From Knufia peltigerae (Eukaryota; Ascomycota; Eurotiomycetes; Chaetothyriales; Trichomeriaceae), in the NCBI GenBank assembly GCA_030247855.1, contig JAPDRN010000185.1, positions 1 through 54,766 of the forward strand: a stretch of 54,766 nucleotides of DNA, written 5' to 3'. This document shows, one piece after another, positions 10,549-20,464 of this stretch. The position numbers and the translations under genes were made by a program. The notes under the pieces are model-generated. The model did no database searches. It had not been told where the DNA came from and worked only from the letters and a program-made list of their open reading frames with translations. Within the stretch, counting starts at the first letter, position 1, and every line of letters starts with the position of its first letter.

Positions 10549-12048
10549 GGCGAAAGAGATGCGTGTGGAATGCAAAAGTCTGAAATGGAAAGCACCAAGT
10601 CTTGAGGTATCGCAAATGGCAGATACGTGTATACTTAAATACCTTTTAGGTATTGTCGATCCTCAAAAATCTATCATCATTCATTACTTTGTGTTGTCGC
10701 GTTAGATACGGGTACGAGGGTCGGAGGATCCGTGGACTCGGAAGTGACCTAAATTTTGTCTCCAGTTTTTTGCTGCCTCCAGCTGTGACTTTACAACTCA
10801 GGGCCTGATGCAAGGCTCACTCGCCGTGCTGAAGTGCGGGTGTTGTATCACTGAAGATCGCACGCACGGAGGTGTCGTTTGTACCTCTGAACTGAGCAAA
10901 ATAGAGGCCTGGAAGCTGAAGAGAATGGTGGTGTGAACGATGAAGCCAACGTGAATATGTTTCGGTTATGAAGATGGTTCGCATTCGTATTCGTGTTCGT
11001 ACTCGCACCTGTGCCCCCTTCAGGTAAGTACCGTAAACCCCCACCGATTACTAAGGTAACCCCTAATCAGCCCTGGTCTCAACATGGACCCGCCAGCCTT
11101 GCCCTCCAGATGCGTAGACCGTTGGAACTCGAGGATCGATGTGCATATATGTGGTAATGGTAGACTTTGTCTATTCGATTGACACCTGAACAGGTCTCAC
11201 AACTACCCACCCTGAGCACAGCAGACGAAAGTTCCCGAATGAGGGAAATATTGCTCGTGCCTCGTTGTATCTGCCTCGAAATCAAAGCTCGAGTTCAGCG
11301 CATTGGAACTTTGACATAGTATGAAATGCTCATTTCGTGCACTTCTACTGATCCCTAAAATGCTAGTCTCTCGTATTCGCGGCGATTGACCTAACCTGGC
11401 ATGCTCCTCGATCACATACACGTGGAAAGCAAGGCCCGAGCAGCCAGGATCTCTCCCAAGCCGAGAAACCCCTTTCCCAAGAGGTTCCAGTGAACCAATC
11501 AAGTATTCCTGTTTCGTTCCGCGTACAGTATCGGCCCCAATGAGACTTCTCTGCACAATTGGAAAATTCAAAGTGGCCTTTGGAGACAAGGCTCTTCTCC
11601 TTGAGACGAGGTACTGGAGACTGTAGAGACAACCCCTGACGCAAGGATTTTCCCTGTCTCACCTAGACTCGAGTTGCGATGTCGTTCTCCAGAAAGCCAA
11701 TGAGGCCCTACAATGATCCTAGGCGCCTCTAGTTGCTGACTAGGTTATTGAAGATCGAAGAAATCCGAATAAGAGGCTTGAAGGGCTCCCTCGGGCTTTC
11801 TCGCCTCTGTAGAGCCACTCTTGATACGCAGAGGTCATGACTGTCTCTTGAAGCTGCAGAATCTAAGACGGCCAAACATTTAAGAGCTCCATGATCACCA
11901 GAAGGAAATAGGAACGATATCTTCAAACCAATGTAGAGGATAAATTGCAGAGTGTCATGGTCAGAACCAAGTCATGCTATCTATCACCTCTTGCGATTCA
12001 TGCGCGGGTGGCTATCTTCCAACGATCGACGGACTTTCGTGATCAAGA
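10549..12048. other. 1.5-kb spacer without a supported gene
   Basis: It contains only short frames on both strands without domain resemblance. GTAC- and CCTAGG-like tetramers recur, as in other spacers of this window. Confidence 0.45.
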
Positions 12049-12688
12049 CTACTTTTTGCCTGAGCCCATGTTTTCTTGCACTGTACCTCCCACTGCGCCA
12101 TCGGGATTGAAATTCTTCCCGATGGCACCATCCGACGCGAATGGTCCTCCCACTTTCTGTTGAGCGATATAAAGGTTAGAACAAAGGTTCTACATGCGGA
12201 GGCCAAGTTGAGGCTGTCTATCTCACCTCTCCTATACTCCCGATTGCTCCGTCAGCTTTGAACTGCTTGCCGACGGCACCATCCTTGTCAAACACAGCTG
12301 GGCACTCATATCAGTCGGAGTCGCAAAAGCATCAGTGCATCAACTCACGCTTCTTGTCACCCTGCATCTGCTCAGCTGCCGATTGAGCCTGCGTCACGTC
12401 AGACGAGCGTCTCTATAAAGCGAATCAGAATCCAAGTACCGTGCCTCCAATAGGTCCGTCAGTCTTGAATTGCTTGCCGACTACTCCATCTTTGTCAAAT
12501 GGACCACCTCCAAAGAGCAATGTCAGCCGGTCTTCAAGCGCAAATTGGTGCCGAAGCTGTGGGGGAGATCAAGCCATTTGGAATTCTTTACCTATCTTGT
12601 CTTGCATTATCCCGCCAACCTTGCCTTTCGGGGTGAACTCCTTGCCCACGGAGCCTTTGTTGGCGTCGAGTGACGATTTATCAGACAT
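12049..12688 (-). CDS. Small D-G-x-[IV]-G repeat protein, 5 exons
   Basis: Predicted 127-aa hydrophilic, Gly/Lys/Asp-rich protein without signal peptide or membrane segment. Exons are 12688-12592, 12507-12440, 12388-12349, 12297-12227 and 12156-12049; all four introns (84, 51, 51 and 70 bp) have GT/AG ends and every join keeps frame. Four units of the form D-G-x-[IV]-G-K-x-F-x-x-D-G-x-[IV]-G-G are seen: GSVGKEFTPKGKVGG, DGVVGKQFKTDGPIGG, DGAVGKQFKADGAIGS and DGAIGKNFNPDGAVGG. Units sit on exons 1, 2, 4 and 5, and exon 3 encodes a linker (AQSAAEQMQGDKK). Three units are preceded by [GV]PF or VF plus D/S, as in GGPFDKDG. I recall comparable short fungal proteins, but none with a known function. 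Composition recalls hydrophilic stress proteins; that is inference. The first unit is the most diverged. Confidence 0.8.
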
Positions 12689-14128
12689 TCCTGCTGCGTG
12701 GTAAGTTGATCGATGCGGGAAATAATGCGACGAGCGCTCACTTGAAGATGTAGATAGGGGTCTAAAGGTCTGCAATTTGATCAATATTTGGGTCTGCCTG
12801 ATTGACCGGGAGATTCGGAGCATGGCTTCAGATTGACGAAAATTAATGATTCCGAGCAACGTATGAGAATGAAAGAGATCTCTCTTCCCCCAGTATGAAC
12901 GGGTCAAATACATAGTCCTACCTTGCCCATTGCCACTTCATTCACAAGCATCTACGACATCATGAGATTTCTGGCGTCAACTCCTGACGTCAGCAGATAT
13001 GAGTGACTGCTTCAAACTCTACTCTATCTTGATGTAATGCGCTTGAAGGAATTTCAGGTTCCGAGCAGGACCGACTGACTATCTTGAGCAATATTCTCAC
13101 TAGCCATAACATGACAATGGAAGACGCGCTGAGAGTATTGCTCCATAGTAGGGACGACTTTGTATGGGAAGGTTGGTTTATGCATCCTTCTATTGATGCT
13201 CAACGCTTACCTTGGGGGAATACGACTACACGTCATCGATTCTCATATCCTCGCGCTGTGAGCTTGGAACAACTACAACTTGTTAGATCTCGTGAATGGA
13301 TGGTAATCCCGCAATAATGGCGTACGCAGATCTGACGGTACCGTCGTGTGCTGGTTTGCATTTAGGGAGACAATGAGAGGAGAAGTCTGGAAATATCTTT
13401 GACTGCAACATATATTGTAGTCACGTGTGAGAGGAATCGACACTTCAGGAGCCTCAATAAATATTTCGAGAAATTTGTGCTTTATATGCATCAAGCATTC
13501 CAAGTTGTTGAACCTGTTCCATTTCACAACAATGCCCTTTCACTTTGCTCTCATCAGAGCACTTTTTACGTGTTTCTAGAAAGTTATTCTGGGTTGATCT
13601 CCGCCAAATGTTCAGTTGATTTGATTCACTGAATGAAATGGATATAGGGAATTGTCCCATCCCGATATCTGGGAGTGGCATCGCTGTTGAAGATGTCGGT
13701 TGAACATCAGCAACTACTTGACTCGACGTGGCACTTGCTCATGCTGGACTGTCATAAGGAAGTTGATATGCCTCTAGGAACCAAGGCAGGCACCACGGCT
13801 GCGTGCATATTCACCTGCTGCATCTACCACAGCTGCGACTTTACTAGTAACAACAATCCTGCCACTTGATTACTCTCGCTGCTTGCTGTTTCTTACTCGC
13901 TATCGTCTTCCACTGTCACTCTCGAAGTCGGATCAGACTCGACGTCTTTCTCTTTTCTTTTTGGATCGCGACTTGGGCAACTGCAGCTCATTGTTACTCG
14001 ACCAACATCTTACATCCTGTCCATTCGATTTCTCGGGGGCACTGCATTTTCTTTAAAAGTAAATCTGACCTCCAGATACTCTTCTTCCCTTTGTTATTTC
14101 CGACACTGAGTGTGTCGCCACTTTCCCA
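12689..14128. other. Divergent spacer between the repeat protein and the MIF-domain gene
   Basis: A 1.4-kb spacer. The last 260 bp before the MIF gene are rich in C and T, as in a fungal promoter/5' leader. No supported gene. Confidence 0.45.
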
Positions 14129-15160
14129 ATGACATCCACACCAACATCATCCACCCAGATTAATGCAATGGCGGTTGAAAATGTTTTTCCAACTCCTCCT
14201 GCAGGGCAGCCGGAGAGTGACGGCGTCTTTCGACTCAAGGGAACGCTTTCCCCTCCACCAAGGAGACTGCTACCACGAGAACGAGCCCAATCGACACCGC
14301 CAGAAATAACTCGCTCGAATCAGTTTGGGATCTTGACGAAAAGTACAGATGGTCGATTTTTGGAGGTGGGAAGTCTCGAAAGCTCGCGACAAAAGTCACA
14401 TCTCTCGAGGAAAAAGAGCCAGTATTTCGAAGGCGCATTTGCCTACCGTGAGCCAAACAACACCGCAAGAGAGCGTATAGTCAAGGATTCGGTGATTCTA
14501 GCTGAAATCAAGTTGAACTATTGTGCAAGTCCTCCAGAGATCCTTGACTGCCTATGCGAGCCCACTAACGATGTCTAGCTGGAATCGGAGAAAAAATTCC
14601 TGATTGACTTCTCCTTTCGGCTTTCCGAAATCTATCAACGCCCCGAGTCTTGCATCATGGTTCTTATTACCACGGATATCGCAATGCTACTTGGAGGAAA
14701 TGCAGAACCATCATATCATCTAATGATTACAGCTCTTCCTTCCGAGATTGCAGCCACCAAGAACAAACGATGCACCCATCTCCTTCAGGATTTCATACTC
14801 GACACCTTGCAAATTTCCCCAAACAGAGGAGTTCTGCAGTTCCAGGCAGTCACGGAGGAAAATCTGGCCACAAACGGGATGACTGCGCTACAAGAGATCG
14901 AACAGCTGGAGAGACAGCCAATCGAGGAAGACGGACGGTTCAGAGCGATCAGTAGACAAAGCAGAAGAAGCAAAAAGTCGAGTGTTCCAGCTTTCACAGA
15001 AAGAATCAGGTCTGGCATTCCATCGTTGAGATCTACAACGCCGTCGCGGCAACAATACAGTACAATTCAAATGGGAGAGTCGAAGTCGACAGAAGCAAGC
15101 GGCCTAGGAAAGAAACGTGTGAAAAGGAGACAAAGTATTCTTGCTTTCTTCAAGAGGTGA
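14129..15160 (+). CDS. MIF (macrophage migration inhibitory factor)-domain protein with long N- and C-terminal extensions
   Basis: Predicted 325-aa protein. Residues about 121-245 match the tautomerase-fold MIF family: AEIKLNYC, LIDFSFRLSEIYQRPESC, LLGGNAEPSYHLMITALPS, NKRCTHLLQDFI, ISPNRGVLQFQAV and TEENLATNGMTA. Classical MIF is about 115 aa and uses its N-terminal Pro as the tautomerase base. Here about 120 disordered Ser/Pro/Arg-rich residues precede the fold, so that base is not available; enzymatic activity is doubtful and a binding role is possible. The C-terminal tail is basic and Ser-rich (SRQSRRSKKSS, GLGKKRVKRR) and may carry a nuclear localisation signal. Exons are 14129-14524 and 14579-15160. 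The reading frame requires a GC-AG intron; no GT donor near it gives a frame that keeps the domain. Unspliced transcript stops at TAG 14576-14578. Confidence 0.85.
14525..14578 (+). other. GC-AG intron within the MIF-domain gene
   Basis: A 54-bp intron with donor GCAAGT, the usual consensus of GC-type donors, and acceptor GTCTAG. The nearby GT donors (14523 and 14529) leave the wrong phase, and earlier in-phase GTs (14480, 14492) would delete conserved residues. Splicing joins KLNYC to LESEKKFLIDF. Confidence 0.65.
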
Positions 15161-15550
15161 TTGCTACACGTATGGCTCGAGCGCATCTATGCACTATGAG
15201 GAGTACACTTAGCGCTGCCCAATGAGGCCAACTTGGTATAGGGATCCATGATACAAACTTTTGGTATACAGTAGAAAGGGCCGTAACAATACAACAATTT
15301 TGCAATATATGACATTGAAAGCATGTCACTTCTGGAATGTTACTGCCATCCGTGGTCTGTCGCGACTTCACCTACCGTTGAATTCACCTTCATTGAGTTG
15401 TCTGTCTACCTCAACTGGGGCACATCCTGCCACATGGACGACGCATCACATCCGTACCTTGCCACATACTGGTCCCCAGAAGAAGTCTCTTAATCTCGTA
15501 CTCATTCGACGCGTTCAATATTTCGTTATATCTCATCCTGGAAAGGCAAC
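15161..15550. other. Spacer and promoter of the J-like/macro gene
   Basis: A 390-bp tandem-gene spacer. I see no open frame of note and no assignable motif. Confidence 0.4.
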
Positions 15551-16803
15551 ATGGCCGACTTTGAAGCTGCGAAAGCCCGTGAGGTTCTCGGATTGTCTTC
15601 CGATGCCACGTTCGAAGATCTCGACAAGCGGTACCTCGAGTTGACTTCTCACTGGAGCTCACTGGGTCTCGTTGATATAGAGATGGCAAAACCAGAGCAA
15701 CAAAAGATTGACGACGCTTACAAGCTCCTCCTTCCTCTTTTCATGGAGAAGTTCGACGATGAACCAGGCCTTATCTCGGAAGACTACACCATTAAGCAAG
15801 TCATAAATGGTCAAGATCGCATTCAGTTTCCTAGCACAAACGAGGATGACCTTTGGATGCCCCAATCTTCACGTCCGAAGCCATCAGACACAGAAGGATC
15901 GGATGGCAGAAATCTTAGCAGCTTCTTCATTAACGAAATTTGTGGCGACATTTTCGACGCACCAGATCGAGCAGTTATCGTTCGTACGTGTCAAGCAATA
16001 CTCTCGACAAAGGCGAACTCAAGAGCTGACATTCCTCTATAGACGCGGTCAATTGTCAAGGTGTATGGGGCTACGGAGTCGCAGCTCACTTGAAAAAAAG
16101 GGTAAGGTATTTACCTGTGGAAGCAGCAAACTTTCTAACGTACGCTGTCCAGTTGCCACATGCCTATATCGTTTACCAAGCCTATTGCACCCAAGCTCAG
16201 AGGCCCTATGATATCCTTGGAACCTGTCTCTTGATCCCACCGCAAAAGGAAGATTATTCAAAAGTGGCGAAAAAGAACCAAACCGAGTCAGTATCAGAGA
16301 GACCAGTAAAACGTTTATGGGTTGCATGTCTCTTCACAAGCATCGGATACGGCAAACCCTCCATGACAACAAACAATCCAGGAAAAGATCCAAAAGAGCA
16401 GATGATAAGGAATACCCGTTGGGCGCTGAAAGGCCTTCGATTCCAGTTAGAATCACACGTTTCTTCAGAGTCTATTGAGCAAACAAGCACAAAATTGGAG
16501 GACGACTTGGCGGAGCCTGGAGAAATCTGGAGTGTCAAATTCAACAGCGGAGCATTTGGGGTCGATTGGGAAGAGACAATTCGAGTTCTTGAGATTGAAT
16601 TCGGGGGATATGAGCGACCTTGGATTGTGGTTGAAAAGGAGGGCAAGGACAAATCTCGGTACAAGGAGGACCAAGCAGATTTCGATGAGGATGATCTCGG
16701 CTCAAGGCTCAAACGCGGCCGTTCAAAGATCCGAATGACATTCAAGCGGGGTCTTGGGAGCAGTCCACCGTCTTGTGATGACGAAACTGGTGAGGCAGAT
16801 TGA
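15551..16803 (+). CDS. Degenerate J-like domain fused to a Poa1-type macro domain
   Basis: Predicted 380-aa protein. Exons are 15551-15983, 16043-16101 and 16153-16803. Residues about 3-65 look like a J domain: helix AKAREVLGLSSDATFEDLDK, then a YLELT helix and KPEQQKIDDAYKLLLPLF. The loop that should carry His-Pro-Asp reads SHWSSLG, so Hsp70 stimulation is unlikely. Residues about 135-300 match macro domains of the yeast Poa1 (ADP-ribose 1''-phosphate phosphatase) type: VIVHAVNCQGVWGYGVAAHLKKR (split over two exons), a LPHAYIVYQAYC helix, YDILGTCLLIP, LWVACLFTS and NSGAFGVDWEETIRVLE. The His in VIVHAVNC, in a codon split by intron 1, equals the one in Poa1's IIHSCNCNG. The C-terminal about 60 residues are acidic then basic. 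ADP-ribose binding or hydrolysis is inferred from the family. The second intron is 51 bp with no stop, so an unspliced form would add 17 residues. Confidence 0.8.
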
Positions 16804-17190
16804 ATCATGTTGGCAGTGTGGTCTCAGATGGTCGATGAGCTGGGCAGCGTCTGCGGTGTGTAGCGGCCACAAGTCGCGTGTGTCCGGTGACTATTCGTAT
16901 GCAATACATAACAATAAAATCGAATTGCGAAGAAGATCAGCCTGTCTTTCAGAATTGTAATGATTCCAAGCAGAAGCCTAGCAAGAGTATCTAGGGAGGT
17001 ACAAGAGCGTTGTAGGCTGGTGCCGATGGCTTTGCATGTACGCTAACCCTTAATAGGACTAGACTATTTAATCTTGGCACGTGTTGATTTTTTCGATACA
17101 AAGTACGGAGCGCATTTACCATACAACCTTCCCTGCTTAGGACGCCTAGCACTCGCGCTTTGGCCGACAGAGGAAAAGATTGCTTTGGCC
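16804..17190. other. Spacer and promoter of the PUS7-like gene
   Basis: A 387-bp spacer in a tandem pair. A CACGTG box lies near 17080, about 110 bp before the start codon. The downstream reading frame stays open back to 17074, but without an ATG. Confidence 0.4.
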
Positions 17191-19530
17191 ATGAGCGACT
17201 TAAATTCAGACGAACGCCCTCAGAAGCGTCCGAGGCTCGAAAACGATCAAGATTCCGTTCCGGCAACGAAACTCGCAGATACTTTTGTGACTGATGACGA
17301 GATTGCCAAAGAGCTCCAGGTGGGTATCACCACCTATGTCGACCCTTCGAAAAGTGTGTTTCGGGGCGTGTTGAAGAAGAGATATACCGACTTCCTCGTC
17401 AACGAAATCTTGCCAGACGGAACGGTTTTGCATTTACGGAATACGACGGTGGCGAGGTCAGGTGGCGGTGCTCCATCTTCTACTACTGAGAGTAGTTCTA
17501 CAGTACAGGCCAATTCGCACGACGAGTCTAGTCAAGGTCCTGCCAAAAGTGACGCTGCGTCGGCACAGAACGAGAAGCCGATTGAGCAAGAAAGCCGAAC
17601 GGATGAAGCACCTGTACAGGGCGAGAAACCAATCGAGCGCGATAGCCAGAGCAACGAAGTTGTCAAGAATGCTGTGCAGGAGATCAAGCAAGAGGTTACT
17701 GAGGATGATCGCGCCAAGCTTGTCAACTACTTCAACGAGGAGGCTGTTGTTGAATTGATGTCTCTCTACGAATCGATCGTTCAGTCACCTGATAAGAAGC
17801 CCAAAGATCATCCTACAGTGCGCACAGAGTTCACATCAGATCGGTCTGTGCGGTCACAAATCCATCAAGACATCCGACGCATATTCAACAGGAAAATTGA
17901 CTCCTCGACCGACAAGGACGGTATTTTGGTCCTCACTGCTGCCGCAGCGACTACCAATCGGGGCCGAGACGGGCGACAGTCGAACCAGAAGAAGGACGGC
18001 CGACCGGGGAAGCTAGGTTGGCTCGATCGAGGGGGCGAATACGTTCATTTCACGCTTTACAAGGAGAACAAGGACACGCTCGAGGTCATCTCGTTCATGA
18101 CCAAGCAGCTCAGGACGACAAATAAGACTTTTCAATTTGCTGGGACCAAAGATCGGCGAGCAGTAACAGTACAGCGCGTCAGTGCGTATCGCGTCGATGC
18201 GGATCGCCTATCCTCACTCAATAGATCTTTGCGATACTCTGCTGTGGGTGACTTCCAGTACCAGAAGGAAGGTCTGGAACTCGGTGACCTCAGTGGAAAC
18301 GAATTCATAATAACTTTGCGCGACTGCAGCGTCATCGGTTCGGATGCTGGTTCTGCGGAAGAACAGGCATCGGCGGCACAAGCCCAACTGTCACACGCTC
18401 TACGGCAGCTCCGCGAAAAGGGATTTCTCAACTACTATGGACTCCAGAGGTTCGGTACGTTCGCTCAGAGAACGGACGTGGTTGGTGTCAAGATACTGCA
18501 AGGAGACTTCAAGGGAGCGTGTGAAGCCATTCTCGACTTCTCGCCTACGGCTTTGCAGGGCCCCGAATCCTTACCCGCGGGAGTGCTGGTCGGTCAAGAC
18601 GATCGCGCTCGGGCCTTGGGGATCGACTCATGGCAGAGGACCGGAAAGGTAGGGGCCGCTCTGGACAGCATTCCCCGTAAGTTCTCCGCGGAGACTGCGC
18701 TCATCAGGCACCTGGGCAGGAACTCCAAGGACTATATGGGTGCTCTACTGTCGATTCAGCGGAACTTACGATTGATGTACGTCCACGCGTACCAGTCGTT
18801 GATCTGGAATTTGGCCGTTGGCGAGCGGTGGAAGTTGTTTGGTGGCAACGTGGTCGGAGGCGACCTGGTCCTCGTCCATGAGCACAAGGACAAACAGGCC
18901 CCCACAGAGCCTGAACAATCTGTCGACGCGGACGGAGAAGTCATCATCCAACCGTCAGGAGAAGACAGAGCGTCTGATCCGAACGACGTGTTTGAGCGCG
19001 CAAAGCCACTCACCGCAGAGGAGGCGGCGAGTGGGAAGTATACCATCTTCGACGTCGTGCTGCCACTACCAGGTTTCGACGTGGTCTACCCTGCCAATGC
19101 GAGCGGAGAGTGGTACAAGACGTTTATGGCGAGCGAGGCCGGTGGTGCCCTCGATCCGCACAACATGCGTCGCAAACAGAGAGATTTCAGTCTGAGCGGC
19201 AGTTATCGTAAGATCATGGCTAGGATTGGAGAGGAATTTGACGTCAAGGTTCACCAGTATGCCGACGACGATGCGCAGTTCGTGGAGACGGATATGGACC
19301 GGCTGAAGAGCAATAATGCCGCCAATGGGGAGAACAGAGCGACTGGCGAGGCTGTCGTAAAGAATGACAAAGGTGAAGTTGGAAATGGCGATGGTGATAG
19401 TCGACCGACAAAGCTTGCATCGGTGCTCAAGTTCCAGCTTGGCTCGAGTCAGTATGCCACCATTGCGCTGCGGGAGCTGTCCAAGGGTGGTGTCCAGGCA
19501 TATAAGGCAGAATTTACTGGTGGCAGATGA
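17191..19530 (+). CDS. pus7: Pus7/TruD-family tRNA and mRNA pseudouridine synthase
   Basis: Single-exon gene for a 779-aa nuclear enzyme that converts uridine to pseudouridine in tRNA, U2 snRNA and mRNA in yeast. The TruD signature FAGTKDRRAVTVQRVS is present, with catalytic Asp at about residue 321. Also seen are RYTDFLVNEI near the N terminus, LGDLSGNEFIITLRDC, and NYYGLQRFG, the TruD-domain block. ATG 17191 begins MSDLNSDERPQKRPRLEN, a KRPR basic cluster that could act in nuclear import. Between the first family block and the catalytic core is a low-complexity Glu/Ser insert with an imperfect internal repeat (NEKPIEQESRTDE and GEKPIERDSQSNE). A second acidic insert splits the C-terminal part (about 570-610). 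Both are typical of fungal Pus7 loops. Length is somewhat above that of the yeast protein. Confidence 0.93.
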   Translation: MSDLNSDERPQKRPRLENDQDSVPATKLADTFVTDDEIAKELQVGITTYVDPSKSVFRGVLKKRYTDFLVNEILPDGTVLHLRNTTVARSGGGAPSSTTESSSTVQANSHDESSQGPAKSDAASAQNEKPIEQESRTDEAPVQGEKPIERDSQSNEVVKNAVQEIKQEVTEDDRAKLVNYFNEEAVVELMSLYESIVQSPDKKPKDHPTVRTEFTSDRSVRSQIHQDIRRIFNRKIDSSTDKDGILVLTAAAATTNRGRDGRQSNQKKDGRPGKLGWLDRGGEYVHFTLYKENKDTLEVISFMTKQLRTTNKTFQFAGTKDRRAVTVQRVSAYRVDADRLSSLNRSLRYSAVGDFQYQKEGLELGDLSGNEFIITLRDCSVIGSDAGSAEEQASAAQAQLSHALRQLREKGFLNYYGLQRFGTFAQRTDVVGVKILQGDFKGACEAILDFSPTALQGPESLPAGVLVGQDDRARALGIDSWQRTGKVGAALDSIPRKFSAETALIRHLGRNSKDYMGALLSIQRNLRLMYVHAYQSLIWNLAVGERWKLFGGNVVGGDLVLVHEHKDKQAPTEPEQSVDADGEVIIQPSGEDRASDPNDVFERAKPLTAEEAASGKYTIFDVVLPLPGFDVVYPANASGEWYKTFMASEAGGALDPHNMRRKQRDFSLSGSYRKIMARIGEEFDVKVHQYADDDAQFVETDMDRLKSNNAANGENRATGEAVVKNDKGEVGNGDGDSRPTKLASVLKFQLGSSQYATIALRELSKGGVQAYKAEFTGGR

Positions 19531-20464
19531 GGAACAATAGATTTTTTTCAACCTACACCAAAAAGACATACCTGCGAGCCATCTTTTTCGGTATACCTCG
19601 CTGGATAGCACAACACCTCGCAAGATTGGCTATCCGTGTAGAGTGAAATCGGGCACAAGACTCGGTCAGCGAGGCCCCCGCCTCCCCTTTGTTCTCCCTA
19701 TTGAACCAACGGGCAGCTCTGGGCGACTCCAAGTAGCATTACCAGGGACATAAACGGAATGTGTTGAACCAATCTGATACGACGGTACGCACATTGGCAC
19801 TAAAATCTCCCGTAAGTGTGTTTATGGAAACCATTTTGTGGAGCAGAAATGTACGTAGCGACCAGATTTAGCTGTTCGAATGATCAAATAAATTCGTAAG
19901 CCTCGACATTGTATGATTTCCTAATACCATTGAAACAATTTCCGAGCTACTCGATTGAGATTATTCTATACATGGAGACTCTGGGCAGATTATGCAAGCT
20001 TACACCCAGTGTTACCCAATCGAATTCCTCAGTCGGCCAGTCTTTGTCGTCTCACACGTTGAATCTGAAGAAGGTATTGGGAATCACCGACACTGTCGTT
20101 TACCGACTTTACGGCCCCGCTCTGAATGAGGCGTCAGGCTTACCCGTGATCAGATATCGTGCCAGGTCCAGTACCTAGTTAAGTGTTCCTTGTTGTTCTG
20201 GTGTACCTCGCCGGGGACGACGGAATTTGACCCATTCACCAAGAGTACTCCATTAGTACCTAGGGAATACGAGGTAGGCCTCGACTCAATTGGTCGTCGT
20301 CACACCCGGCATACGTGTATTTGTATGTGTGTATGCATATACATATATAGGCCTATCCTTCTGTCCCATACTCGTGTGGTGGTGATTCAATCTGCAAGAT
20401 ACCCTTCTTATCTCCCAGACGACTCCTCTTCCTCGAGTTCTTTGAGTCTTTGACAAGGAAACAA
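19531..20464. other. Spacer before the NmrA-like gene
   Basis: A 934-bp spacer. It contains a TG/TA-rich stretch near 20314-20352 (alternating TGTATG and ATATAC steps) about 110 bp before the start codon. No supported gene. Confidence 0.4.

Noticed and set aside
12441..12913. Short frames on both strands around the repeat protein (for example 12441-12704 plus, 12569-12913 minus)
   Set aside because: They are shadows or unspliced read-through of the five-exon repeat gene.
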